This document shows positions 1-9,149 of a stretch of DNA of 64,000 nt, one piece after another. Below the pieces are notes generated by a model that saw only the letters and a program-made list of their open reading frames with translations, was not told where the DNA came from and ran no database searches. This stretch comes from Streptomyces sp. NBC_00286 (GTDB lineage: Bacteria > Actinomycetota > Actinomycetes > Streptomycetales > Streptomycetaceae). The position numbers and the translations under genes were made by a program. Within the stretch, counting starts at the first letter, position 1, and every line of letters begins with the position of its first letter. Location of the stretch: positions 4,712,001-4,776,000 of the forward strand of contig NZ_CP108054.1 in assembly GCF_036173125.1 (NCBI RefSeq). The letters are read 5' to 3'.

Positions 1-2306
1 ACGACCAGGTCGTCCAGGCGGTTCAGGAACTCCGGCTTGAAGGAGGCGCGGACCACCTCGAGGACCTGCTCCTTCTTCTCCGCCTCGCTGGTGATGGGGT
101 CGACCAGGAACTGGCTGCCCAGGTTCGAGGTGAGGATCAGGATCGTGTTGCGGAAGTCGACCGTGCGGCCCTGTCCGTCCGTGAGGCGTCCGTCGTCCAG
201 CACCTGGAGCAGGATGTCGAAGACCTCCGCGTGCGCCTTCTCGACCTCGTCGAGGAGCACGACGCTGTACGGGCGACGGCGCACCGCCTCCGTCAGCTGG
301 CCGCCCTCCTCGTAGCCGACATAGCCGGGCGGGGCGCCGACCAGCCGCGCCACGCTGTGCTTCTCGCTGTACTCCGACATGTCGATCCGGACCATCGCCC
401 GCTCGTCGTCGAAGAGGAAGTCCGCGAGCGCCTTGGCCAGTTCGGTCTTGCCGACACCCGTCGGGCCGAGGAAGAGGAAGGATCCGGTGGGGCGGTCGGG
501 GTCCGAGATACCCGCACGCGTGCGGCGTACGGCATCCGAGACGGCCCGTACGGCCTCGGTCTGGCCGATCAGCCGACGCCCCAACTCCTCCTCCATACGC
601 AGCAGTTTCTGCGTCTCGCCCTCCAGGAGCCGCCCGGCGGGGATGCCGGTCCACGCGGCGACGACATCCGCGATGTCGTCCGCGCCGACCTCCTCCTTGA
701 CCATCGTGTCGGACTTGGACCCCGACTTGGACGCCTCCTCCTCTTCCTCGGAGGCGGCCTCCAAGTCCCGTTCCACGGCCGGGATCTCGCCGTACAGCAG
801 CTTGGACGCGGTGTCGAAGTCGCCGTCGCGCTGGGCGCGTTCGGCCTGCCCGCGCAGTTCGTCGAGCTTCTCCTTCAGCTCACCGACCCGGTTCAGGGAC
901 TGCTTCTCCTTCTCCCAGCGGGCGGTGAGGCCGCGCAGCTCCTCCTCCTTGTCGGCGAGGTCACGGCGCAGCTTCTCCAGGCGTTCGCGGGAGGCGGGGT
1001 CGGTCTCCTTGCTGAGGGCGAGTTCCTCCATCCGCAACCGGTCGACGGCGCGCTGGAGTTCGTCGATCTCGACGGGGGACGAGTCGATCTCCATACGAAG
1101 CCGGGAGGCGGCCTCGTCGACCAGGTCGATGGCCTTGTCGGGCAGGAAGCGTGAGGTGATGTACCGGTCGGAGAGCGTGGCCGCGGCGACCAGCGCGCTG
1201 TCCGCGATCACCACCTTGTGATGGGCCTCGTACCGCCCCTTGAGCCCGCGCAGGATCGCGATCGAGTCCTCGACGGTCGGCTCGGCGACCAGCACCTGCT
1301 GGAAGCGCCGCTCCAGCGCCGCGTCCTTCTCGATGCGCTCGCGGTACTCGTCGAGGGTCGTGGCGCCGACCATGCGCAGCTCACCGCGCGCGAGCATGGG
1401 CTTGAGCATGTTGCCCGCGTCCATCGCCGAGTCACCGCCGGCGCCCGCGCCCACGACGGTGTGCAGCTCGTCGATGAACGTGATGATCTGCCCGTCGGAG
1501 TCCTTGATCTCCGCGAGCACGGTCTTCAGCCGCTCCTCGAACTCACCGCGGTACTTGGCGCCCGCCACCATCGCGCCCAGGTCGAGCGCCACGAGCCGCT
1601 TGTTCCTGAGGGACTCGGGCACGTCACCTTTGACGATGCGCTGGGCGAGTCCCTCGACGACGGCGGTCTTGCCGACGCCGGGCTCGCCGATGAGGACGGG
1701 GTTGTTCTTCGTACGTCGGGACAGCACCTGTACGACGCGCCGGATCTCCTGGTCCCGCCCGATGACGGGGTCGAGCTTGCCCTCACGCGCGGCGGCCGTG
1801 AAGTCGGTCCCGAACTTCTCGAGTGCCTTGTACTGGCCCTCGGGATCCGGTGTGGTCACGCGACGCCCTCCCCTCGTCTTCTGGAAGGCCTCCAGCAGCT
1901 TCTTCGCACTGGCGCCCTGCTGGGAGAGTACGTCCCCGGTCTGGCCCCCCTTCGCGGCGATGCCGATGAGCAGGTGCTCCGTGGAGAGGTACTCGTCGCC
2001 CAGCTCCTTGGCCCGCTCCGTGGCATCGGCGATCACGGCAAGCAGCTCACGGTTGGGCTGCGGAGGCGCGACGGTCGAGCCGGTCACGCTGGGCAGCGCG
2101 CTCAGTACGCGCTCGGCGCCGTTCCGTACGGCCGCCTGGTCCGCCTCCACCGCGGCCAGCAGGTCGGTGATGTTCTCGTTCTCCTGCCCCTCGAGCAGCG
2201 CCAGCAGCAAGTGCGCGGGGGTGAGATCCGGGTGCCCCTCGGACACGGCCCGATTGCTGGCCGCGTTGATCGCGTCCCGGCTCCTGTTGGTCAGCTCGGC
2301 GTCCAC
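1..2306 (-). CDS. clpB: ATP-dependent disaggregase ClpB (3' end outside window)
   Basis: AAA+ chaperone that works with DnaK/DnaJ/GrpE to dissolve protein aggregates in the cytosol. The minus strand reads an N-terminal Clp repeat domain (starting [13 protein letters not shown]), a first AAA module with Walker A GEPGVGKT and Walker B FIDELH, the long middle coiled coil ([14 protein letters not shown] region), and a second AAA module with [14 protein letters not shown] and LLDEVEKAH. About 768 codons are present; the family is about 865, so roughly the last 95 residues lie beyond base 1. The GTG start at 2306 is set by AAGGAGG about 10 bases upstream and by the conserved ClpB N-terminus. A HAIR operator upstream indicates HspR control, shared with dnaK in this window. 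Confidence 0.97.
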   Translation of the reverse strand, partial: MDAELTNRSRDAINAASNRAVSEGHPDLTPAHLLLALLEGQENENITDLLAAVEADQAAVRNGAERVLSALPSVTGSTVAPPQPNRELLAVIADATERAKELGDEYLSTEHLLIGIAAKGGQTGDVLSQQGASAKKLLEAFQKTRGGRRVTTPDPEGQYKALEKFGTDFTAAAREGKLDPVIGRDQEIRRVVQVLSRRTKNNPVLIGEPGVGKTAVVEGLAQRIVKGDVPESLRNKRLVALDLGAMVAGAKYRGEFEERLKTVLAEIKDSDGQIITFIDELHTVVGAGAGGDSAMDAGNMLKPMLARGELRMVGATTLDEYRERIEKDAALERRFQQVLVAEPTVEDSIAILRGLKGRYEAHHKVVIADSALVAAATLSDRYITSRFLPDKAIDLVDEAASRLRMEIDSSPVEIDELQRAVDRLRMEELALSKETDPASRERLEKLRRDLADKEEELRGLTARWEKEKQSLNRVGELKEKLDELRGQAERAQRDGDFDTASKLLYGEIPAVERDLEAASEEEEEASKSGSKSDTMVKEEVGADDIADVVAAWTGIPAGRLLEGETQKLLRMEEELGRRLIGQTEAVRAVSDAVRRTRAGISDPDRPTGSFLFLGPTGVGKTELAKALADFLFDDERAMVRIDMSEYSEKHSVARLVGAPPGYVGYEEGGQLTEAVRRRPYSVVLLDEVEKAHAEVFDILLQVLDDGRLTDGQGRTVDFRNTILILTSNLGSQFLVDPITSEAEKKEQVLEVVRASFKPEFLNRLDDLV

Positions 2307-2388
2307 GTCCGCTGTCTCCTCCTTGCGTCAGCCGTCGTCAGGCGTGGTTCTGTCATCACTCAACGCTGACTTCAGCAACGTACATAAA

Positions 2389-2409
2389 GTTGAGTCTATT
2401 CCACTCAAG
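2389..2409 (-). promoter_or_regulatory. HAIR operator (HspR-binding) upstream of clpB
   Basis: GTTGAGT-N7-ACTCAAG, one mismatch from the known HAIR consensus CTTGAGT-N7-ACTCAAG bound by HspR in actinobacteria. It lies about 80 bases upstream of the clpB start, and a further half site (ACTCAAC) occurs near 2357. HspR itself is encoded at 25427-25876. Confidence 0.92.
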
Positions 2410-2525
2410 GAGGCGACGGAGGCCGGTCAAGGAGGCCGCTGCACGTGCAGACGAAAATCGACGGAATCCAGCCGCGCTTGACAGCGCCCGAACCACCGCA
2501 TACCCGGAGATTCCGCACAAACGAC

Positions 2526-2562
2526 AGCGGCGTCACCGTGTTCAGGTCACGGTGACGCCGCT
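2526..2562 (-). terminator. Hairpin terminator after the Rieske-like gene
   Basis: Perfect 15-bp stem AGCGGCGTCACCGTG paired with its exact complement across a 7-base loop (TTCAGGT). It sits 45 bases past the stop of the 2608-2943 gene and before the clpB promoter, so it probably ends that short operon. Confidence 0.8.
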
Positions 2563-2607
2563 GCGGGGGGAAGCACCTGAGCGATCTACTACGACGGGGG
2601 AATCGCG

Positions 2608-2943
2608 TCAGGCACTGCGGGGGGTGGCTGAGATGGTTCGTACGTCCGGGGCTTCCGGCTCGACCAGCCGGTGGTCGCGCTGGTCGAGGTTCACAAAGAT
2701 CATTCCGTACCGAATGGCACACCGCACGGGTTGCGGCGCTCCACGCGGGCGCCGCAGACACCGGTACGCCCGCACGTCGTCGTCCTCGTCCCGGGTGACG
2801 ACGACCGGCTCTCCGAAGACGGTCACCATCAGCGAGTCGCCGCTGTGGGGGATGGCGGTGACCAGGTCGATGAAGTGCCAGCCGGAGCGGTAGGCCGTGG
2901 CCATTTCCCGGCGGAAGGAGCGGTCGTCTGGAGGAGTCGTCAT
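2608..2943 (-). CDS. Small degenerate Rieske-like protein
   Basis: 111 residues, soluble. The middle and end read like the core of a Rieske [2Fe-2S] domain: GEPVVVTRDEDDDVRAY, then C-L-R-R-P-R-G-A, then C-A-I-R-Y-G-M and FVNLD. A true Rieske centre needs C-x-H ... C-x-x-H. Here both cysteines stay but both histidine positions are Arg, and the spacing between the two motifs is shortened, so a normal cluster is unlikely. The ATG at 2943 lies one base after the stop of the upstream peptide gene (TGA-T-ATG), which indicates translational coupling. The function is unknown. A role in modifying, binding or reading out the co-encoded peptide is an inference from this linkage only. Confidence 0.72.
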   Translation of the reverse strand: MTTPPDDRSFRREMATAYRSGWHFIDLVTAIPHSGDSLMVTVFGEPVVVTRDEDDDVRAYRCLRRPRGAPQPVRCAIRYGMIFVNLDQRDHRLVEPEAPDVRTISATPRSA

Positions 2944-2944
2944 A

Positions 2945-3136
2945 TCAAGACCAAATGCTGTCGTCCGTGCCGTCATGACCACCCTCGCCGACGGACTCCG
3001 CTGTCACCGCACTGAGTGACCAGATACTGTCAGCCGGCGCGTCACCCTTCGCCTGCGAGAGGCCGCTCAGCGTTCCGACGGCCACAACGGCGGAGAAGGC
3101 GGCGACAAGCACCGAGCGAAGCATTCTCTTACGCAT
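2945..3136 (-). CDS. Short secreted peptide with two DSIWS motifs
   Basis: 63 residues: basic start MRKRMLRS, a hydrophobic stretch of about 20 residues (VLVAAFSAVVAVGTLSG), a likely signal-peptidase site near SQA-K, and a mature part of about 30 residues. The pentapeptide DSIWS occurs twice, once after the likely cleavage site (APADSIWSLS) and once as the extreme C-terminus (TDDSIWS). An alternative GTG start six codons upstream has a better-spaced GAGGGG. The gene is divergent from a row of LuxR-type regulators and coupled to the Rieske-like gene. This arrangement suits a secreted signal or a modified-peptide precursor, but no function is established. I know of no characterised homologue. 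Confidence 0.75.
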   Translation of the reverse strand: MRKRMLRSVLVAAFSAVVAVGTLSGLSQAKGDAPADSIWSLSAVTAESVGEGGHDGTDDSIWS

Positions 3137-3268
3137 AGTCGGCTTCGTCCTCACTTGAAGGTCCCCTCGTTCCCCCGTCCGATAAGACGATGGCTCATTC
3201 AGGCACGTCATGGCCACACACACAGTGCATCATGTTCCTGCACGTTCAGGACCCTGGGGGGTGGAGAT
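3137..3268. promoter_or_regulatory. Divergent promoter region, peptide gene / LuxR row
   Basis: 132-bp gap between the starts of the DSIWS peptide (minus) and the first LuxR-type regulator (plus). It must carry both promoters. No clear operator palindrome was recognised. A GGGGGGTGGAG ribosome site lies just before the TTG start of the regulator. Confidence 0.5.
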
Positions 3269-4252
3269 TTGACAACAAATCAGGCCAAAGTGACACATCC
3301 CCACGCCATCACTGAACTGTGCGCCGAGGGCGGACACCTGTATGCGAACGCTCTGCGCACAGGACGTATCGCCCGCGCGGATGTGGAGGCCGCTCCTTGC
3401 CTCATGGAGTTCGCCCTCCTGCACCCGGATCCCGACGACGCCAACTGGCTGCGCCCCGTGCCCCCCTCGATCGCTTTGGCCCAGCGGCTCAATCCGATCG
3501 AGCACGAGATCTCCGAACGCAGGCGCACGTCGATCGAGCTGGCCGAAGTCTTCGAACCGTTCATGGCTCTCAGCGCACAGGACTCGGCCCCCACCCACTC
3601 GATCACGGTGCTCGAGGGTCTCGACCGCATCAACGCGGCCCTCGACCTGGCCACGACCCAGTGCCAGAACGAGATGCTCACGGTCCAGCCGAGCGCCCGC
3701 CACCCCGAACGCAGGGTCATCGAAGGGTTGGAGCGCGACAAGACCCTGATCGAACGCGGGGTGCGGATTCGGACCCTTTACCAGCACACGGCCAGGTACA
3801 GTCCCGAGCGGCTCGCCTACGTGGATCGTTTCGCCAGTGGTAAGGCGGAGTACCGCACCATCGACGAGCTGGTCGAGCGCCTCATCATCTGCGATGAGAC
3901 CGTTGCCTTCATCCCCATCCGTGACGACCGCCAAGTCGCCCTGGAGCTCCGGCATCCGGGTCTCGTCAACTACCTGGTCAAGGTCTTCGAGTTCATGTGG
4001 GGCCGTGCGGTGCCGCTGAGCGCCAACGCTCCCTACGAAACCGCACCCGACGGCATCACCGACATCCAGCACTCCATCGCGAAGCTCCTCGTGGAGGGCT
4101 ACGTCGACGAGGCCATAGCCCGCCGCCTCGGCATGAACGTACGTACCTGCCGAGCCCACATAGCCAAGCTGGCGTCATCGCTCGGCAGCGGTAGCCGTGC
4201 CCAACTCGGCTTCCTCATAGCGCAGTCGGGGATCCTGGACCAGGATCACTGA
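3269..4252 (+). CDS. LuxR-family transcriptional regulator, first of three in tandem
   Basis: 327 residues with a LuxR-type helix-turn-helix at the C-terminus (about 268-325; IAKLLVEGYVDEAIARRLGM, then NVRTCRAHIAKL). The N-terminal about 250 residues form a shared family domain with an invariant stretch around RGVRIRTLYQHTARY and AFIPIRDDRQ; a TrmB/PLD-like sensor fold is possible but not shown. The TTG at 3269 is chosen because it has a strong upstream GGTGGAG and because the resulting N-terminus (LTTNQAK..) aligns with the two following paralogues (VTTGPH, VTTAPH). Upstream in-frame ATGs would extend into the promoter region. It heads an operon with the next two genes and is divergent from the peptide gene. 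Confidence 0.85.
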   Translation: MTTNQAKVTHPHAITELCAEGGHLYANALRTGRIARADVEAAPCLMEFALLHPDPDDANWLRPVPPSIALAQRLNPIEHEISERRRTSIELAEVFEPFMALSAQDSAPTHSITVLEGLDRINAALDLATTQCQNEMLTVQPSARHPERRVIEGLERDKTLIERGVRIRTLYQHTARYSPERLAYVDRFASGKAEYRTIDELVERLIICDETVAFIPIRDDRQVALELRHPGLVNYLVKVFEFMWGRAVPLSANAPYETAPDGITDIQHSIAKLLVEGYVDEAIARRLGMNVRTCRAHIAKLASSLGSGSRAQLGFLIAQSGILDQDH

Positions 4253-4275
4253 ACGCCGAGGGAGGAGAGCCACAG

Positions 4276-5256
4276 GTGACCACAGGGCCGCACGGGCACA
4301 GAGCCGACGAGCCGTGCGAGGCAGGCCTGGAGCTGTATGCCCGCGCGTTACGCGAGGGCGGTGTCCACCATCAGGAGGCGGACCCTGTCCCCTGCCTGAT
4401 CGATTCCTGCCTGCTTCAGCCGGACCTCGAGGACATGCACTGGCTGCGTCCCGTCGCCCCCGCCATAGCCCTCCCCCGGCTCCTGCACACCTCCGCCGAG
4501 GACATCGCGCGTCAGCGACAGAGCGAGGCACGCCTGGCCGAAGCGTTCGCGCCGCTCATGCGGATCGACGGCCGTCATACGGCAGCAGCCGACACCTCAA
4601 TGATCAGCATCCACAGTGACAAACAGCGGATCAACCTGGCCATCACGCAGGCCATGGCTGATGCGAACGAGGAACTCCTCGCCATCCAGCCCCACATCGG
4701 CCAGCCCTCCAACACCCTGGCCGCCCTGGACCGTGACCAGGCACTGCTGGACCGGGGCGCCCGGATCCTCACCCTCTACCAGCACACCGCCCGCCACTGG
4801 CCCCCGGTGATCGCCCGCTACGAACTGATCAAGGGCGACGTCGAAGCGCGCACACTCGACGAACTCACCCAGCGGCTGCTCATCATCGACCGCACCGTGG
4901 CGTTCATCCCGGCGAACAAGGACCGCACGCTCGCTCTGGAAGTCCGCAACCCGGCCCTGATCACCTTCTTCGTCACCACCTTCGAACGCCTGTGGCGCCT
5001 GGGCACACCCATGTACCCCGAAGCGGTCCAGCGCCCGTCCCTCAACGGCATCACCCCCCGCCAGCGCGCCATCGCAAGCCTCCTCATTGAAGGCCACACA
5101 GACGCAGCGATCGCCGAACGCCTCGGCCTGAACGTCCGCACCGCCCGCGTCCACATCGCCAAACTCGCCGAAACCCTCGGCAGCGAAAGCCGCGCCCAAC
5201 TCGGCTACCTCATCGCAGAATCAGGAATCCTCAAGCAGGAGGGAGCAGCGGAGTGA
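4276..5256 (+). CDS. LuxR-family transcriptional regulator, second of three in tandem
   Basis: 326 residues, the same architecture as its neighbours: N-terminal domain with RGARILTLYQHTARHW and AFIPANKDRT, and a C-terminal LuxR helix-turn-helix (IASLLIEGHTDAAIAERLGL, NVRTARVHIAKL). GTG start 23 bases after the previous stop, with GGAGGAG upstream. Codon 25 is TTA (4348-4350), so full expression should need the bldA leucyl-tRNA, linking the operon to development or late growth. The C-terminal 90 residues are nearly identical to those of the next gene, consistent with recent duplication or gene conversion. Confidence 0.86.
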   Translation: MTTGPHGHRADEPCEAGLELYARALREGGVHHQEADPVPCLIDSCLLQPDLEDMHWLRPVAPAIALPRLLHTSAEDIARQRQSEARLAEAFAPLMRIDGRHTAAADTSMISIHSDKQRINLAITQAMADANEELLAIQPHIGQPSNTLAALDRDQALLDRGARILTLYQHTARHWPPVIARYELIKGDVEARTLDELTQRLLIIDRTVAFIPANKDRTLALEVRNPALITFFVTTFERLWRLGTPMYPEAVQRPSLNGITPRQRAIASLLIEGHTDAAIAERLGLNVRTARVHIAKLAETLGSESRAQLGYLIAESGILKQEGAAE

Positions 5257-6245
5257 CCACAGCGCCGCACCCGGCCCACGGCGTGGACGAACTGTGCGCG
5301 GCGGGATCAAAGCTGTACGAACGGGCTCTGCGCGAGGGGCGCGTACGCTGCGCGGACGCCGACGAAGTCCCCTGTCTCGTCGACTTCGGACTGCTGCACC
5401 CAGCTGTCAGGGATCTAGGCTGGTTGGAACCCGTCGCACCAGTCGTTGCCCTACACCGGTTACTGCGGACCTCCGAGGAACGCATCGCGGATGAACGAAG
5501 GCGCGAGGCCCGGCTGGCCACGGTGTTCGAGCCGCTCATGCGGATCGACGGCCGTCATACGGCAGTGGCCCCGACGATCAACATCCTCAACGGCAGACAG
5601 CGGATCAATCTGGCCATCACCGAGGCCATGGCCAACGCCGACGAGGAACTCCTTGCCATTCAGCCCCGCAGCAATTACGGCGGTCAGCGCGGCGGAATGC
5701 CCCGGTCCGACGTCATGGATCGAGACCAGGCCCTGCTCGACCGCGGCGGCCGCATACGCACCCTTTACCAGCACACGACGCGCTACCTGCCCTTCATCCT
5801 CGCCCGCTACGAACAGCTGAGGGGCGACGCAGAGGCCCGTACGCTCGATGAGGTCACCGACCGCCTCATCGTCGTCGACCGCGCGGTCGCCTTCATCCCT
5901 GCGAACGAGGACGGCACCCTTGCCCTGGAAGTCAGCCACCCCGCGCTCGTCGCGTACTTTGCCACCACCTTCGACCGCCTCTGGCGCCTGGCCACCCCCA
6001 TGTACCCCGAAGCTGTCCAGCGCCCGTCACTTAACGGCATCACCGCCCGCCAACGTGCCATCGCAAGCCTCCTCATCGAAGGCCACACAGACGCAGCGAT
6101 AGCCGCACGTCTCGGCCTGAACGTCCGCACCGCCCGAGTCCACATAGCCAAACTCGCCGCCGCTCTCGGCAGCGAAAGCCGCGCCCAACTCGGCTACCTC
6201 ATCGGCCAGTCGGGAATTCTGGAGCAGCCGGCCCAGGAGCGGTGA
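5253..6245 (+). CDS. LuxR-family transcriptional regulator, third of three in tandem
   Basis: 330 residues. The GTG start overlaps the stop of the previous gene by four bases (GTGA) and is preceded by AGGAGGG. N-terminal family domain (RGGRIRTLYQHTTRY, AFIPANEDGT) and C-terminal LuxR helix-turn-helix (IASLLIEGHTDAAIAARLGL). A TTA codon at codon 70 (5460-5462) again predicts bldA dependence. The last 47 bases overlap the convergent fourth regulator. Confidence 0.86.
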   Translation: MTTAPHPAHGVDELCAAGSKLYERALREGRVRCADADEVPCLVDFGLLHPAVRDLGWLEPVAPVVALHRLLRTSEERIADERRREARLATVFEPLMRIDGRHTAVAPTINILNGRQRINLAITEAMANADEELLAIQPRSNYGGQRGGMPRSDVMDRDQALLDRGGRIRTLYQHTTRYLPFILARYEQLRGDAEARTLDEVTDRLIVVDRAVAFIPANEDGTLALEVSHPALVAYFATTFDRLWRLATPMYPEAVQRPSLNGITARQRAIASLLIEGHTDAAIAARLGLNVRTARVHIAKLAAALGSESRAQLGYLIGQSGILEQPAQER

Positions 6246-7242
6246 GAGGCTCAAGCTCCGGGGAGCGCGGCGGGCCGTCGAGGCCCGCCTGGGCGATGCG
6301 GACCCCCAGTTGCGTACGGCTGGCGGCCCCCAGCGTCTCCGACAGCCGGGCGATGTGGGCCCGGCACGTACGGACGCTGATACCCAGTCGCTCCGCGACC
6401 ACCGCGTCCTGGTGGCCCTCTGCCAGCAGCGCCGCGATGGAACGTTCGCGGTGGGTGATGCCCTCGATGCCGGTGTCCGGGAGGGGCGCGGTGAGGGGGA
6501 TCGCGAGGCGCCAGAGCCGTTCGAAGACGGTGATCAGGTAGTCGACCAGCGCAGGGTGGCGCAGCTCCAGGGCGATCGTGCGGTCGGGGCTGGCGGGGAT
6601 CAGGGCGACCGTCCGGTCGAAGACGATGAGCCGCTCGGGTACCTCGTCGAGGGTGCGGGCCTCGGCCGCGTCGCCCATCAGCTCCATGTAGTTGAGCAGG
6701 CCTTGCCCATGCCGGGCGACGTGCGTGTACAGGTCGCGCATCCGTACGCCCCGCCGGCGGAGCGCGAGTGCCCGGTGCAGCCCTTCGGAGAGCTCGTCCT
6801 CGCGGCGGATGCCGCCGGGCTGGACGGCCAGCACCTCGGACGTGCATGCCTCGGTCGCCGCGTCCATGGCGGCACGGATCCGGGGCAGTCCGTCGAGCAC
6901 CCGGATCGCCACGCCCTCGGCGGGCGAACGCGCGTCGCCGCCCAGGGAGGCGTACCACTCGAAGGCGGACACGGTCGCACCCATGCGCGCCTGCGCCGCC
7001 ACGACGTCCTCGTGCATCTCCCGCAGCAGCCGCGTCATGACTTCCTGCGGCGAGGTCGGCACCAGGTACCGCATGTCGTCGGGGTCGGGATGCAACAGCG
7101 CGAGCTCGACCAGACACGGCACGGCGTCGGCGTCCTCACGGGACACCCGGCCGCGCCGTACCGCCCGGGAGTACACCCGGTCCCCCGCGTCACACAGACG
7201 GTCAGCACCGTGCGGATGCGCCTGCGTCCCGTGCCCGGCCAT
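6199..7242 (-). CDS. LuxR-family transcriptional regulator, fourth paralogue (convergent)
   Basis: 347 residues from the ATG at 7242, which has GGGGTTGGGGAG directly upstream and gives an N-terminus (MAGHGTQAHPHGADRLCDAG) like the other three. The C-terminal helix-turn-helix is clear (IAALLAEGHQDAVVAERLGI, SVRTCRAHIARL). More diverged than the three tandem copies, with an extra insertion around residues 95-110. Its 3' end overlaps the third regulator by 47 bases in the opposite direction, so antisense interference is possible. No TTA codon was noticed. Confidence 0.84.
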   Translation of the reverse strand: MAGHGTQAHPHGADRLCDAGDRVYSRAVRRGRVSREDADAVPCLVELALLHPDPDDMRYLVPTSPQEVMTRLLREMHEDVVAAQARMGATVSAFEWYASLGGDARSPAEGVAIRVLDGLPRIRAAMDAATEACTSEVLAVQPGGIRREDELSEGLHRALALRRRGVRMRDLYTHVARHGQGLLNYMELMGDAAEARTLDEVPERLIVFDRTVALIPASPDRTIALELRHPALVDYLITVFERLWRLAIPLTAPLPDTGIEGITHRERSIAALLAEGHQDAVVAERLGISVRTCRAHIARLSETLGAASRTQLGVRIAQAGLDGPPRSPELEPLTAPGPAAPEFPTGR

Positions 7243-8037
7243 CTCCCCAACCCCCGGTTCAAGCCTCTTCGGAGCGCCACTATGCGCGGCTGACCCGGCC
7301 TCCGCAACACGGCTCGACCTCATCTGCACCCTTTATCGACGCATTGGATCCGTATTTGTCCACCCCTCCGGATGGTCGGTTGCAACAAGCTGACGGCGGG
7401 AGCCCGCACGCACCCCAGCCCACGATCGAACGCCTTCCTCCCGAATCCGCCAGGCACCCAGAGGAACCTTGGCCGAATACCGATCGTTGGGGCGCCTCGC
7501 ACATTGGCCACGCACCGGCCATGGTCTGGATTCCAATTGTTCCCACGCATCCACGTGAACTGCCGCCCACAAGTGATCACCTAGACAATAAGTGGGTCTG
7601 ACCTGTGAGATCAGGGTTACCCAAGCTGTACACCCGCCTCAACTCACGGCCCTTTCCGTAGCACCGAGGTGGCACACAAGAGACGCAGGCCCAACTACTC
7701 CCTACCTGCGAATCCATGCATTACAGGCCACATCACGATGACCGATATAGCCCTATTCAACCGATAATCGAAGTATGCACCCCCTCCTCACGCAACAAGA
7801 TGAGGGTGTATCCGAATAAGCGCCAGTGCAATTGTCGGCGCGCACGAAAACACGACCAAGCCTGCGGCCAGGTAAACCCTGAAAGACAGCTTTCCTCTAG
7901 GGCTTGCAATTCCCCCCATCGTCGATTTGCCATTTCCCCAATCGCTGGGGCCGCACGCCACGCTAAACAACCGACTGACGTGACCGTGCCCTGAGTGCAT
8001 TCAACCCGCGCAGCGCGTCTAAACAAAGGAGAGATAT
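7243..8037. other. Long non-coding stretch with lower GC
   Basis: About 800 bp between the fourth LuxR-type gene and the next secreted protein. Base composition is visibly less GC-rich than the surroundings, especially 7700-7990, and the short open frames here lack Streptomyces codon bias and ribosome sites. It must contain the promoters of both flanking genes. I see no RNA gene or clear repeat. It may mark the edge of an acquired segment. Confidence 0.55.
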
Positions 8038-8511
8038 GTGATCAGGAAAGCCATGACAGCGGCCACGATCGCCGTGTCGATCGTCATGATGGGTGCTGGT
8101 TCGGCCAGCGCGAACCCTGATGGCCCTGCGGCCAACCTCCACGACATGGCGGCCTGCAGCAATTGGTACAACTCAAAGTTCAAGTTCCACATCTGGTACA
8201 ACTCGGGCCAAAGCGGTTCGTACCGAAATATCGGATACAGCGTGTACGACTTCAACGCCTTGAGACCGGGAGACGGGGCTGCCTACCCACTCCGGTTCTG
8301 CACCAAGAACGGCGCCAGCGCCCCTTGGCCCGGATCAGGACTGAAGATCAAGAACAACGCGGCCTCTGGCGAGAACTCGCACTACAAGTACATGGCAGAA
8401 GTCTGCTTCAACAGCGGGTACAAGGGCGTCCGAGACAAGATGGCCCCATACCAGCACATCAGCCAGTTCCGTTACGTCTACAACGAGAACGCCTCGTTCC
8501 GGTGGGTATAG
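8038..8511 (+). CDS. Small secreted protein, function unknown
   Basis: 157 residues from the GTG at 8038, preceded by AAAGGAGAG. A signal peptide (MIRKAMTAATIAVSIVMMGA, likely cut after GSASA) is followed by about 130 polar, aromatic-rich residues with three cysteines (AACSN, RFCTK, EVCFN) and many Tyr/Asn/Lys. No family is recognised. It lies upstream of another exported protein and a truncated RHS-type gene, so it may be an accessory of that secreted locus. Confidence 0.75.
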   Translation: MIRKAMTAATIAVSIVMMGAGSASANPDGPAANLHDMAACSNWYNSKFKFHIWYNSGQSGSYRNIGYSVYDFNALRPGDGAAYPLRFCTKNGASAPWPGSGLKIKNNAASGENSHYKYMAEVCFNSGYKGVRDKMAPYQHISQFRYVYNENASFRWV

Positions 8512-8546
8512 AGACGCGGGCTTCATCCAATCGAGGGGGAACATCA

Positions 8547-9044
8547 GTGAATTCCAGAAGAGCGGCAATGCGGGTGGGAATTCCGCTCCTCACTGCCGGG
8601 GCTGTGTGCACCGTCGCGGTGATCAGTTCATCATCCGAACCAGACAGCCGAAAAGACCGCACCGTGCCGGCGACCGCCGCCAAGCAGCCTCAGGCTCCGC
8701 ATGCGCCTGCAGCAGACCCCAAAGACCCGGCGACGTGGCGACTTCCCATCGCGGAGTACATGCCCACCACAGCCCAGACGCGGATGGTCGCCGGGCTCCG
8801 GGACGATCTCATCGACGCGTGTATGAAGGACGCGGGGTTCGGTCAATGGACCCCTGCCCCAGGTCTTCCCAGCATCGGCGGCAAGACGCTGACCGACTGG
8901 CGCTACGGCATCCATGACGCCACCCTGGCCGCCAAGGTATGCAGAGAAGCGCCGTGCCAGCCCACGGCAGCCGATCTGCTTGCCTGCACGCAGACAGCCC
9001 TGAATCTGCGCACGCATCCGCGGCATCGCTGGTGCCAGAACTGA
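8547..9044 (+). CDS. Secreted hypothetical protein of RHS loci, C-terminus probably altered
   Basis: 165 residues from the GTG at 8547 (GAGGGGG upstream). An N-terminal hydrophobic segment (VGIPLLTAGAVCTVAVISSS) is followed by a Pro/Ala linker and a conserved region: ATWRLPIAEYMPTTAQ, DACMKDAGF, GKTLTDWRYGIHDATLAAK. In my memory, Streptomyces proteins with this region sit directly before large RHS/YD-repeat genes and continue past YGIHDA with an RGY-rich tail. Here the sequence changes after LAAK into an unrelated Cys-rich tail ending RHRWCQN, which suggests an indel or deletion. It precedes the truncated RHS-type gene. Confidence 0.65.
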   Translation: MNSRRAAMRVGIPLLTAGAVCTVAVISSSSEPDSRKDRTVPATAAKQPQAPHAPAADPKDPATWRLPIAEYMPTTAQTRMVAGLRDDLIDACMKDAGFGQWTPAPGLPSIGGKTLTDWRYGIHDATLAAKVCREAPCQPTAADLLACTQTALNLRTHPRHRWCQN

Positions 9045-9149
9045 CCGCGCCCCGCCCTCCAGCCGACCGCCGCAGCACCTTCCCCTACGGAGCTGCGGCG
9101 GTCTCTTGCGCGCTGCCCGAATCCACCGACTCGAAGGGGAGTTCTCCCG

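Noticed and set aside
2608..2943. Functional Rieske [2Fe-2S] protein
   Set aside because: Both histidine ligands are replaced by Arg and the motif spacing is short, so only the fold resemblance is claimed.
7716..7994. 92-codon plus-strand frame in the AT-richer gap
   Set aside because: No ribosome site, no codon bias, no hydrophobic or conserved pattern; treated as non-coding.
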